NCBI GenBank assembly: GCA_964625145.1
Contig: CAZVAQ010000031.1
Coordinates: forward strand, 1 to 30,026
Source of the DNA: CAYTRP01 sp964625145
Lineage (GTDB): Bacteria; Sumerlaeota; Sumerlaeia; SLMS01; JAHLLQ01
Direction of reading: 5' to 3'
Length of the DNA stretch: 30,026 nt
The position numbers were made by a program, and so were the translations under genes. Shown in pieces: positions 17,741-26,194 of the stretch (position 1 is the stretch's first letter; each line of letters starts with the position of its first letter). A model generated the notes under the pieces. It did no database searches, was not told the origin of the DNA, and worked only from the letters and a program-made list of their open reading frames with translations.

Positions 17741-18676
17741 ATGCCGACCGCATTGCGTTTGTGGGTGGTGGCGCTACTCTTCATGGCAGTGCCGATGGTG
17801 CCACCGGCCCAAGGCACCACACGCATACCCGTGCGGGTGGTGAGCACGAACAGCATCATCGAGGATCTTGTCCGCCAGGTGGGGGGTGATCGCGTGGAGA
17901 ACATCACGCTGATGCCGCGCGGGGCGGATCATCACACGTTTGAGCCAAATCCAGAACAGGTCCGTCAGTCATCGGGTTCGGATCTGTTCCTTTACAATGG
18001 TCTGGGGCTGGACCCTTGGGTTCCGCGCTTCTTGGAAGGCTCGGGGTTTCAGGGCACCGCAGTCATGGTTTCCGCGGGTATCGATCCCCACTACATGGAC
18101 GAGGCCGATCACGATCATGATCACGACCACGCCGCCGATCCTCATGCATGGATGGATGTACAGAACGCCATTCGCTATGTGGAGACTATTCGCGATTCAC
18201 TGTCGGCGGTGGACAGTGCGGGCGCGGGCGAATATCGGGCTCGCGCTGATCTGGCCATCGCGCAGTTGAGAGTGCTGGACGGATGGATCCGCCGCGAAGT
18301 GGCGCGCATCCCCAGCTCGCGAAGGATGCTGGTGACTGATCACGAGGCCTTTGGCTACTTTGCGCGAGCCTATGGTTTCCAGACCCACACGCTGCGCGGA
18401 GTGACCACCCGCGAGGAACCCAGCGCGCGCAACGCCGCGGAGTTGGTGGATTGGCTGCGGGCAAACCAGGTCCGGCACCTGTTCCTGGAATCCGGCGGAA
18501 ATCCGCGCGTGCTGGATGGCATCGCCAACGAAGCCGGAGCGCGCGTGGCGGGCCGATTGTACGCCGGAAGCCTGGGCGAGAGCGGCACCGCTGCCGATTG
18601 CTACATCGGCATGATGCGCGAGAACGTGATATTGCTGACGCGCACTCTGGGCGCGAGCGAGGAACCCAACCATTGA
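17741..18676 (+). CDS. ZnuA-like periplasmic metal-binding protein of an ABC transporter
   Basis: Solute-binding protein of the cluster A-I (zinc/manganese) family. Signal peptide about residues 1-25. Likely metal ligands are His65 (GADHHTFEP), His135 (DPHAWMD), His201 (TDHEAFGYF) and an acidic residue near Glu250 (FLESGG). A His/Asp-rich loop, HDHDHDH at 124-130, is typical of zinc members such as ZnuA and argues for zinc rather than manganese. An AAGGAG site sits 7 bases before GTG 17738 and 10 before ATG 17741; either may be used. No ATPase (ZnuC) or permease (ZnuB) gene is present in the window, which is unusual because they normally adjoin. The downstream gene begins at this stop codon. 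Confidence 0.93.
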   Translation: MPTALRLWVVALLFMAVPMVPPAQGTTRIPVRVVSTNSIIEDLVRQVGGDRVENITLMPRGADHHTFEPNPEQVRQSSGSDLFLYNGLGLDPWVPRFLEGSGFQGTAVMVSAGIDPHYMDEADHDHDHDHAADPHAWMDVQNAIRYVETIRDSLSAVDSAGAGEYRARADLAIAQLRVLDGWIRREVARIPSSRRMLVTDHEAFGYFARAYGFQTHTLRGVTTREEPSARNAAELVDWLRANQVRHLFLESGGNPRVLDGIANEAGARVAGRLYAGSLGESGTAADCYIGMMRENVILLTRTLGASEEPNH

Positions 18677-19146
18677 GGTACACCTTCGGGTTCAAGTCGG
18701 GTGTCGGGCCGCGCGTCGTCATGGCCACGGCATGGTTGATTCTTGCCGTGTTGGTTGTGCTGATCCTGGATCGGCGGGATTCGCCGTCCATCGCCGCATC
18801 GCCCTCAACGCATTCGGAGCAAATTGCGCAGTCACAGGATCGTCGCAGCCTGGAAATCACCCTGCAGGCCGGCTTTCGCGTGGAAGGTTGGACGGTGATG
18901 GTAGGTGGCCGCGAAGTGGAAGCGCAGTCCACAGGCGAGGCCACGTGGAAAGGCAGCGTCACTCCGCAGGATCGTGAGGGAAACCTGGAAATTTTTGTGG
19001 AAGCCCGCGCGCAGGATCATTTCGCGCAGCATCGTCACGCCTTGGAAGTCGCCATCCGCGAAGGCGCAAGAAGCGGACAGCGGACCATCTGGGGTGACGG
19101 AGACGTCAGCGCATTGATCGATGTGGACGAGTTGCTGGCGCAGTAG
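18673..19146 (+). CDS. Small membrane-anchored protein, unknown
   Basis: No family recognised. One N-terminal membrane helix (ATAWLILAVLVVLILD) is followed by a linker and a ~90-residue outward-facing domain rich in beta-prone stretches (EITLQAGFRVEGWTVMVGG). The start is uncertain. TTG at 18673 overlaps the stop of the ZnuA-like gene and has GAGG about 10 bases upstream, which suggests coupled translation. ATG at 18721 gives a cleaner anchor but lacks a site. By position it belongs with the metal-binding protein; no metal-ligand cluster is seen beyond a single HRH. It converges with the MMPL gene, 3 bases apart. Confidence 0.6.
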   Translation: MRYTFGFKSGVGPRVVMATAWLILAVLVVLILDRRDSPSIAASPSTHSEQIAQSQDRRSLEITLQAGFRVEGWTVMVGGREVEAQSTGEATWKGSVTPQDREGNLEIFVEARAQDHFAQHRHALEVAIREGARSGQRTIWGDGDVSALIDVDELLAQ

Positions 19147-19149
19147 ACG

Positions 19150-21876
19150 TCAGCCAACATCATCCCCGGCGCCGCCGGTGTAGCGTGTGCGTCCTTCCGA
19201 AAGGCGCATCAACGCGGGCAGCAGGACGATTGAAGTCAGCAGCGAGAAGCTGACCCCGATGATGGCGAAGAGGCCGAGCTCGCGAATCCCGCGGAAATTG
19301 GCCAAGGCCAGCGAGCCAAACGCGAACAGTGTCGTCATGGACGTTATCATGATGGCGCGGCCCGTGCGCGTCACCGCCATGCGCAGGTCGCGGCGGTCCC
19401 GCTCATAGTACCGATGCAGCAGGTGCACCGCCGAGTCGACGCAGATGCCGATCACCATCGGGATGCAGATGATGTTGAGGTAGTGCAGTTGCATGTTGAA
19501 CAAGTGCACGGTTCCCAACATGCAGATCACCGCGAGCAGGACGGGAAGGATTGCCAGGAACGCGCGCCAGGTGTTCTCGAAGTGGAGGGTGAGATAGACC
19601 ATGATGAGGACAGTGATGATCAGGACGCTGCGGACGAGATCCTTCACAAGCGTGGTGCGGAGTTCTTCCTGGATGATCGGAACGCCGGTGACCTCCAATG
19701 GACCGAAGAGGCCCGATGAGAGCTGCTCGCGGAAGGTCTGCGGAATGGTGCCCTGCCATTCCGGAGTCTGCGGTGGATAAATGAGCGTCACGATGCGCCA
19801 ACGGTTGTTCTCGGACTTGAACATGTAGCGCTGGGTCAGGTCGCGCAGGGTGCGATTTCGCTCGAGGTCCAGGTCGCTGAGGATCACCGGCATGCGGTCG
19901 CGTGCCAGGGCGGCGCGTGCCGCGCTCTGGAATTCGCTGAAGCGCTGGAAGAAACGGTCGAAAATGGCCGGCGAAAGTTCGCGGGCAGTCGCAGCCTGGT
20001 TGACGGCCGCACGCGTCGCTTCCAGGTCCAATCCCGCCAGCCATTCCAACTGGCGGCGCTGGGTCCGCTCCGACGGGAAGAAGTAGCGCAGCGAATCCTT
20101 CGCGATGATCGGATAGACCTGCTCGGCAAAGACGATGTTGCGGAACAGGCGGTCGTTCTCCTCCAGCACGGCCTGCTCGGTCCCGCCAGTGACAATGGCA
20201 AGGAGTTGGTTGCCGGGAATGCTGAAGTGCGTGGCCAGGCGCTCACGCAGCGCGACGTAATCATCGCTGGGTTGCTTGAGGCTGTCAAAGTCGTCATCGA
20301 ACTGGACATGGCGCGCGTGAAAGCCCAGGTATGCACAAACGATCAGCGTGGCGAGCACGGTCACGCGCGGATAAGCCGTGGCCAGGAAGTAGAAACGCCG
20401 CAGGCCCAGGCTCGACATGGGGCGCTGTGTGAAGACACCAACGGGTCCGCGCCCGAAGTGAATGAGTATCGGCGGCAGGACGAGGATCATGGAGAACATG
20501 CAGCACAGCACCCCCATGCCCACGACCATGCCGAGTTCCTGGAAACCCGTGAACTGGGTCGTCATCATCCCGAAGAATCCGATGGCGGTGGTGAGGGCGC
20601 CGGCAATGGTCGCCGGTCCGGTCTCGGCCAGGGCCACGCGGACCGAATACGTGTTCTCGCGTCCCAGGCGCACTTCCTCCAGGTAGCGATTATAGACGTG
20701 GACGGGAAAGTCGATGCCCTGACCAATGAGGATCGCGGAGAAGATCATCGTGACCTGGGTGATGCGGCCGATGAAGAGTCCCATCAGCCCCAAGGTCCAG
20801 ATCATTCCAATGAGCAGCGGAACGCCGACAAACAACAGTGCCTCCGGCCTGCGGAAGGCGAAGAAAAACAACGCAAGGACAGAGACAAGCGAGGCAATCG
20901 AGGTGGTGAAGACATCCTGGCCGATGAGACGCTGGTCGGCTATCGTCTCGTAATGGGAGCCAAAGTAATGTATGTCGATCTTGGGTCCTTCGACGTCGGA
21001 GTTCGGATCCCATTTTGGTTCACGAATGTAGATGCCCCGGCGCGTTCCTTCCAGAAAGGACTGGAACAGGCGCGCGAAATCAAGGTCCGACGCCGGCCGC
21101 ACGGGGCGCACGAGCAGCAGGAGCATCATCCCGTCTTCGCTGATGAAGTAATTGTCCCGGATGTTGACCTTCAGGGGACCGCTCATCAGCCGCACCCGCT
21201 CCAGGAGGACCGACGAGATGTTCAGCGGATCGTCCAGCAGATTGTCCTGTTGGTCCGGCGGCAGGGCAACCAGGCCCGCTTGCAGGCGCAGCATCGCGCG
21301 CTCGATTCCCTCCGGAGACAATCGCTCCTCCAGACGGATACGATCATCATCGGTCAACAGCGCAACGGCGCGGGCGTCTCCTTCAGGTGTTCCGACCTCG
21401 AGGGATTCGGCGGAAACCGTGTAGGCAACGCGGCGGATGAATCGCCGATCGCCGAGGGCAAAGGCCACCTCGCGTGCCATCTCCTTCAATGCCTGTTCGC
21501 TTCCCGGCTCGCGAGCTTCCAGCACGACGAGCATGAAGTCGAAGGAGCCGATGTCCTCACGGGCCAGCCGCGTGATGCGCGCGACTTCGCTCTCCTCCGG
21601 AAGAAGCTGCGAGATGTCCATCTCCACGGTCAGGCGCTGGATGCTGAAAAACGACGCGACGGTCAGCGCCACCGCAAAACCAAGGCACCAGTTCGGATAC
21701 TTGGTGACGAAGGCGGCCAGATGCCGAATCGAGAATCGGAACATGTGGCGCGGCGGCGGCCCCACGGGCCACTCGGACGAGCCACGCGAGACGGGCTGCG
21801 TTCCATGACTAGGCCGCTCGCCCCCATCGGGGGGCTGGGATGCCGATGAGTTGTCAGGATTCTGGTTCAGGGGCAT
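19150..21876 (-). CDS. MMPL/RND-family inner-membrane transporter
   Basis: A 12-helix RND-type exporter with two repeats, each one membrane helix, a large periplasmic loop, then five helices. The first helix lies near residues 65-85 (CLGFAVALTVASFFSI) and is followed by DISQLLPEES, typical of MMPL/HpnN-like proteins. The helical blocks contain GQGIDFPVHVYNRYLEE and, in the second repeat, GICVDSAVHLLHRYYERD, the paired motifs of this family. The start at ATG 21876 overlaps the end of the upstream lipoprotein gene by 23 bases; GTG 21921 and ATG 21744 are alternatives. Its partner is probably the LolB-like lipoprotein just upstream, an arrangement seen where such transporters move lipids (for example hopanoids) to the outer membrane. 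The cargo is not known. Confidence 0.92.
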   Translation of the reverse strand: MPLNQNPDNSSASQPPDGGERPSHGTQPVSRGSSEWPVGPPPRHMFRFSIRHLAAFVTKYPNWCLGFAVALTVASFFSIQRLTVEMDISQLLPEESEVARITRLAREDIGSFDFMLVVLEAREPGSEQALKEMAREVAFALGDRRFIRRVAYTVSAESLEVGTPEGDARAVALLTDDDRIRLEERLSPEGIERAMLRLQAGLVALPPDQQDNLLDDPLNISSVLLERVRLMSGPLKVNIRDNYFISEDGMMLLLLVRPVRPASDLDFARLFQSFLEGTRRGIYIREPKWDPNSDVEGPKIDIHYFGSHYETIADQRLIGQDVFTTSIASLVSVLALFFFAFRRPEALLFVGVPLLIGMIWTLGLMGLFIGRITQVTMIFSAILIGQGIDFPVHVYNRYLEEVRLGRENTYSVRVALAETGPATIAGALTTAIGFFGMMTTQFTGFQELGMVVGMGVLCCMFSMILVLPPILIHFGRGPVGVFTQRPMSSLGLRRFYFLATAYPRVTVLATLIVCAYLGFHARHVQFDDDFDSLKQPSDDYVALRERLATHFSIPGNQLLAIVTGGTEQAVLEENDRLFRNIVFAEQVYPIIAKDSLRYFFPSERTQRRQLEWLAGLDLEATRAAVNQAATARELSPAIFDRFFQRFSEFQSAARAALARDRMPVILSDLDLERNRTLRDLTQRYMFKSENNRWRIVTLIYPPQTPEWQGTIPQTFREQLSSGLFGPLEVTGVPIIQEELRTTLVKDLVRSVLIITVLIMVYLTLHFENTWRAFLAILPVLLAVICMLGTVHLFNMQLHYLNIICIPMVIGICVDSAVHLLHRYYERDRRDLRMAVTRTGRAIMITSMTTLFAFGSLALANFRGIRELGLFAIIGVSFSLLTSIVLLPALMRLSEGRTRYTGGAGDDVG

Positions 21877-22765
21877 CTTCTGGGCCGTCCCAGCGCAATT
21901 GCCACAAGGGATAGGTGGCACGGGCGCCGCTCGGGCGCGATTCGAATACGACGTCTTCGCGCAGTTGCGGGTCGAGGTTATACGTCGAGATTCGCAGCCG
22001 GGCGGTCACCCCTTCCCGCGGCAGGATCACGCGCAGGTCATCGGGGAGCAGCTCGGGCCCCTCCAACAGGACGTAGCGATCATATTCGACGAAGGCCATG
22101 GTCCTGCCGTCCTCGCGCAGCTCGACCCTGCGCACCAGGCCCGAGTGGCGATCGATGGTCCAAATACGCTGGAGCCCGCCGCGTTGGTCGCGGAACTCGA
22201 TGTCATCGCGCCGCACACGCCAGCCCGACTGCGCCTGGTTGGTCAGGACGAAACGCAACTCCTGCGCGATGAGGATGGAACTCATGAGTTCCTTCAGGTC
22301 GAGGGACCCAAGCAGGCCCAGATGCTCTCGCAGGTCGTCGGACGTGCCGACATACAAATCACGCTCCTGCCGCAGGTAAAACCACGATTCCGCCGGCGTG
22401 GCGAGAACCTCGAAGAGTGTGCCCGGCCCCACGCGCGAACCGCGAAGGCGAACGCTGTCGGGATCGCGATACAGCAGGTTCGCGTCAAACCATTGGCGTC
22501 CACCATGGCCTTCGACTTCCACCGTGACGCGGCCCTGAGCCTGCACCGTGCGATGGTCCGGTGCACGTCGTTCCAGCAAAGCAAGCAGCTCTGCCGGTGT
22601 GCCTGCGCGAAGCAGCGGATCGGGATTCTGGAGCGGACTGAAGTCGGCCGGGCGCGGGCGCGAGCCTCTGCAACCCGCCATGACAACTATCGCGAGGACA
22701 AACATCGAGAGCACGGCAGCGCCATGGAGCCACCGATGGAGTGCCGCATATCGGTGGGCCGTCAT
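21854..22765 (-). CDS. LolB/DUF4292-like outer-membrane lipoprotein
   Basis: An N-terminal signal ends in lipobox M-A-G-C with the lipid-bearing Cys32. The rest (~260 residues) reads as a curved beta sheet of the LolA/LolB/DUF4292 type: VQAQGRVTVEVEG, then WFDANLLYRDPDSVRLRG, then GTLFEVLATPAESWFYL. Such folds carry a lipid or lipoprotein across the periplasm or accept it at the outer membrane. The start codon overlaps the stop of the kinase gene (ATGA), and the gene's own end overlaps the MMPL transporter, so the three are translated together. LolB itself is usually shorter (about 200 residues), so I call only the fold. Confidence 0.72.
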   Translation of the reverse strand: MTAHRYAALHRWLHGAAVLSMFVLAIVVMAGCRGSRPRPADFSPLQNPDPLLRAGTPAELLALLERRAPDHRTVQAQGRVTVEVEGHGGRQWFDANLLYRDPDSVRLRGSRVGPGTLFEVLATPAESWFYLRQERDLYVGTSDDLREHLGLLGSLDLKELMSSILIAQELRFVLTNQAQSGWRVRRDDIEFRDQRGGLQRIWTIDRHSGLVRRVELREDGRTMAFVEYDRYVLLEGPELLPDDLRVILPREGVTARLRISTYNLDPQLREDVVFESRPSGARATYPLWQLRWDGPEDAPEPES

Positions 22766-24525
22766 CGGTTCCCCGTTCGACGCCGGTCGCGCTCTTCCAA
22801 CTCGTCGTAGACGGTCATGTCCTGAATGGTGATGTTCCCTTCGGAATCGGCGGTGATGTCATCGCCGGTGTTGGGTCTGCCGTCCAAACCCATGGAGATG
22901 ATTGCCTGCTGGCCGCGGGCATAGTCAAGGGGCCTGCCCCATCCATCGAGCGGGACGCCGCGGGCATTGGTGTCAAAGAGGCGCACGGCGGCGCCGGAAC
23001 CGGCCAGCTCGGCGATGGATTCAGCCCGGCGATCCTGCTCCACGCTGAACGTGAAGAGCGCACGGCCAAGCTCTTCGGCAATCTCCCGTGTGGCCAGATA
23101 AGCCAGATGATCCGGGTCGGGAGGGGGCGCAGTGGGTGCCTCCGTGCGAGCCTGACTGGCGAGCCGTTCAATGAGAACCTGCAGTCCCGTCCTTCCCGTC
23201 GGCTCCCCGGTCGCCGGGGGCGGCTCCAGCTCTGCCCGAGGAATGAACAGGGCCAACACCACCGCGGCGACTGCTATCAACAGCCCACCGCCCATGAGCG
23301 CATACCGCCATCCGGCGCTCGATTCACTGGCAGCGCTGTCGGCTTCGAGATCCTCCCGAAGTGTCCCTTGGTCGCGAGACCGGTTGGGCGAACCCCCCGG
23401 AGGGATGGGCATTCCATCCTGCCCCAATCGCATGGTCGGCAGATCCGAGAGGGAGGAAACCAGCGAGCCTCGCTCGCGAGCCATGAACTGCACCTGCAAT
23501 TTTCCCAGATCCCCGATCAGGTCCATGTAATCCTGGAACCGGCCGTTGGGATCCTTCGCGAGACAACGGCGAATGAAGTCGTCGAGTTCGATGGGAACTT
23601 CGGGGTTAATATTTCGCAGTGGCACGACCGGGGCGGTCACATGCCTCAACATGATCTGCGTGGGATTGTCCCCATCGAAGGGGGACTTGCCGGCAAGGAC
23701 GTGATAGAAGGTGGCCCCGAGCGAATAGATGTCGGCGCGGAAGTCGACTTCGCGCCCCTGGGTCTGCTCCGGTGCCATGTAGCGCGGAGTGCCCATGACC
23801 GTCCCCGCGACGGTCCGGTAGCTGTCCTCGTGGATGACCTTGGCCAAACCAAAGTCGACGATCTTCACGGTGCCGTCGCCGGCAAGCATGATGTTGCCCG
23901 GCTTGATGTCGCGATGAATGATGGCCTTGCGATGGGCGGCGGACAGCCCCTCCGCCGTTTGCTTCATGATCTCCACGACACGCGAAAAGGGCAGCCGTGC
24001 CTTGCCACGGATAATCCCCTCCAAACTGCCGCCTTCGACATACTCCATGGCGAGGTACGGCGCTCCATCGTCCGTGACGCCAACCAAATACACCATGGCG
24101 ATATTGGGATGGGTGACCGAGGCCGCCGCGCGCGCTTCGCGCTGGAAACGCACCATCGCATCGTTGTCGCGTATCAGGTCCTTCGCCATGACCTTGACGG
24201 CGACGCGGCGGTTGAGGGCCTCGTCGATGCCAAGATACACGTCCCCCATTCCGCCGCGGGCGAGTTCCCTGACGAGGCGGTAAGGGCCGATCTGTGCGGG
24301 GAAGTCGACGCCGGGCCGCGCATCATGATCGCGCTGGTCCGCCCTCACCGGGCTCACCGGCGTTAAGGCGAATGAAGGTGGCGTGGGGCAGTCGGAGTCC
24401 GTTTCCTCAATACGCCTGACAGCCTTCCCGCTGGCAGCGGGAGAGTAGGGGAACTGCCTGTGCGGGGGGGATTCAGACACGTCGGCGCCATCCACTGGCT
24501 GGTTGCCAAGACCTGGGACAGTCAT
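22762..24525 (-). CDS. Transmembrane Ser/Thr protein kinase with GspG-like extracellular tail
   Basis: A Hanks-type kinase. Residues ~82-345 are the kinase domain: glycine loop ARGGMGDVY (89-97), Lys111, catalytic HRD (204-206), DFG (224-226), APE (251-253). A Ser/Pro-rich juxtamembrane segment leads to one membrane helix at ~410-429. Outside is a Pro-rich linker, a helical stretch (~446-510) and a tail with DGWGRPLDYARGQQ (527-540) and GLDGRPNTGDDI (546-557), matching the C-terminal calcium-site region of pseudopilin GspG. The usual PASTA repeats are absent. The N-terminal 75 residues are polar. A good GGGAGG site precedes ATG 24525. It is the first gene of an overlapping operon with a LolB-like lipoprotein and an MMPL transporter, so it may control lipid export. 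Confidence 0.92.
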   Translation of the reverse strand: MTVPGLGNQPVDGADVSESPPHRQFPYSPAASGKAVRRIEETDSDCPTPPSFALTPVSPVRADQRDHDARPGVDFPAQIGPYRLVRELARGGMGDVYLGIDEALNRRVAVKVMAKDLIRDNDAMVRFQREARAAASVTHPNIAMVYLVGVTDDGAPYLAMEYVEGGSLEGIIRGKARLPFSRVVEIMKQTAEGLSAAHRKAIIHRDIKPGNIMLAGDGTVKIVDFGLAKVIHEDSYRTVAGTVMGTPRYMAPEQTQGREVDFRADIYSLGATFYHVLAGKSPFDGDNPTQIMLRHVTAPVVPLRNINPEVPIELDDFIRRCLAKDPNGRFQDYMDLIGDLGKLQVQFMARERGSLVSSLSDLPTMRLGQDGMPIPPGGSPNRSRDQGTLREDLEADSAASESSAGWRYALMGGGLLIAVAAVVLALFIPRAELEPPPATGEPTGRTGLQVLIERLASQARTEAPTAPPPDPDHLAYLATREIAEELGRALFTFSVEQDRRAESIAELAGSGAAVRLFDTNARGVPLDGWGRPLDYARGQQAIISMGLDGRPNTGDDITADSEGNITIQDMTVYDELEERDRRRTGNR

Positions 24526-24583
24526 GATCCTCCCGAAGTTCAGCGGGGCATCGCAACCGGCAAATGGCGCGCGACGGCTTCGC

Positions 24584-24898
24584 TTAGCTGATTCCCAGGG
24601 AGATGGCTATCTCGTTGATTTGAGCCGCCAATTTGGTGTCCAGGTCCGTGATGCCGTTCACATCATGCGTGACCAATTGGACCTTTGTCTTGGGGTATGT
24701 CAGGGTGACATCGGGATGATGGCCCAATTTCTCGGCAGCTTCGGCGATTTGCTGCACGAATTCCAGCCCGTCCATGAAGTTGCCGGTCTTGAAGACGCGC
24801 TCGAATCGGCCAACCTTGTATTCCCAACCTTCGAGTTCGGTGAGGGCGTCCTCAATCTGGACCTCATTCAGGACCTTCCGCTCTTTCTGCGGAGACAT
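24584..24898 (-). CDS. 4a-hydroxytetrahydrobiopterin (pterin-4a-carbinolamine) dehydratase
   Basis: Dehydrates 4a-hydroxytetrahydropterin to the quinonoid form so that it can be reduced again; in bacteria it supports phenylalanine hydroxylase or other pterin roles. The active-site signature is clear: EKLGHHPDV, then a Tyr and Val-T-H-D-V about 12 residues on, then D-L-D. Length (104 residues) is normal. ATG 24898 has AAGGAG six bases upstream. No phenylalanine hydroxylase or biopterin gene is near; it lies just upstream of the kinase gene on the same strand, 58 bases away, and divergent from the TPR gene. Confidence 0.93.
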   Translation of the reverse strand: MSPQKERKVLNEVQIEDALTELEGWEYKVGRFERVFKTGNFMDGLEFVQQIAEAAEKLGHHPDVTLTYPKTKVQLVTHDVNGITDLDTKLAAQINEIAISLGIS

Positions 24899-25017
24899 GC
24901 CACGCTCCTTGTGCTTTGTCTTTCCGGCTTGTGCCGAGACGGCGCGAATCACAAACTTCGCAAGCCGGTCTTAGGCCAGAAGCTTTTCGTTCCGCAAGGT
25001 CCAAGTCACACTCCAAG

Positions 25018-25971
25018 ATGATCTCAGCCCCGGAAATCGACACGCTGTTTGCCGCGGTCCAGACCGGGTGCCCCCGGGAAGTGCTGGAGAAGCTGGCACC
25101 GGAGTCGGATCTCCCGCTGCCGGCGCGGGTCCTCCTCGGGATCGCCGCCCTGGAGGCTGGAGACCCCGGCCGGTCCGCCCGCGAGCTGGAATCCGTCCTG
25201 CAGGATCAGCCGGACAATCCGCCTGCGCGGCTGCATTTGGCGCTGGCCAAGTACCAGCAGGGCCAGCCCGCGGAATGCGCCCGGCTGCTGAAGGCTGGGC
25301 CGCTGCTCCCCCAACCCGCGTTTCTGGTGCGGTTCCTTCGCCTCTTCTGGCCCATGCAGTTCGAGAACCCGGCCATCCGCCTGGCAGGCGAAAAGCCCGT
25401 CCCCGACGAATGGCCCCTGAAGGCCGAAGTGCAGGAGGCGCTGGCCAATCCCGAAAGCCTCTCCCCCGGCGCGAAGAAGAGCCTGGCGGCGAAGCTGATC
25501 AAGGCCGCGCAAAAGGCCGACAAGCGCAGGGAGCGCCTGGTCGCCGCGCATCTGTTCACGCAAGCCGCACAGCTCACACCCGACAACGCAGACATCGCCT
25601 TCACGCTCGCGCATCTGCATCTGGAACTGGGCGCCTTTGGCGAGGCATTGCGGCTGATGGATGAGCTGAACACAAGGGCAGTCGCCGCGAAGATCCCGCT
25701 GCAACCACAGGCCATCACGCTGCACGCGTGGGCGCTGCATGCGAACGGCCAGCACAAGGCGGCGCTGGCAATGCTGTCGCGCACACGGCCCCAAGGGCCC
25801 GACGACTTCCTGGCCCACATCCTCGCGGCGGTATGCTGGGACGCGCTGGGTGAGCGCGACAACGCACAGCGCAATTACGGCCAGGCCTTCGGGCCCTTCT
25901 TCATCGAAAGCTGGCTGGGGTTCACGAAGCCCTACCTGGACAAGGTGATTGTCTGGTTGGGGGATGCTTGA
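25018..25971 (+). CDS. TPR-repeat protein, unknown
   Basis: A 317-residue soluble helical protein. TPR-like pairs run through its length, for example LPARVLLGIAALEAGDPG, PPARLHLALAKYQQGQPA, ADIAFTLAHLHLELGAFGEALRLMD and TLHAWALHANGQHKAALAML. There is no signal peptide or membrane helix, so it is probably a cytoplasmic binding scaffold. ATG at 25018 gives a sensible N-terminus; no strong ribosome site is present, and an upstream in-frame start at 24916 would overlap the divergent promoter region. The function is not shown by context. Confidence 0.8.
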   Translation: MISAPEIDTLFAAVQTGCPREVLEKLAPESDLPLPARVLLGIAALEAGDPGRSARELESVLQDQPDNPPARLHLALAKYQQGQPAECARLLKAGPLLPQPAFLVRFLRLFWPMQFENPAIRLAGEKPVPDEWPLKAEVQEALANPESLSPGAKKSLAAKLIKAAQKADKRRERLVAAHLFTQAAQLTPDNADIAFTLAHLHLELGAFGEALRLMDELNTRAVAAKIPLQPQAITLHAWALHANGQHKAALAMLSRTRPQGPDDFLAHILAAVCWDALGERDNAQRNYGQAFGPFFIESWLGFTKPYLDKVIVWLGDA

Positions 25972-26194
25972 GGGGAAAGTGGACTCGGGGGAGAGTGGAC
26001 GAGGTTTCGGGCGCTGGTGGGAACGGAAGAGTGGGAAGAATTTCGATCCATAAATCAGGAACTTTGCCCTGAGGTGGGATGGGCGCAGGCGCTCGCCCTC
26101 GCGGGCAATGCCTTCCCTTGCCACGGGCCGGGGAGCGTGCCAGCTTTGTGGTCGCCTAACAGCCTCACATCCTACCTGCATAGGGGTCCTTGAG

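Noticed and set aside
20206..21849. 547-codon open frame antisense to the MMPL gene
   Set aside because: Composition is rich in His/Arg/Gln without motifs; the opposite strand is a clear transporter. The same applies to the 541-codon frame at 22741-24366 and the 534-codon frame at 27332-28936.
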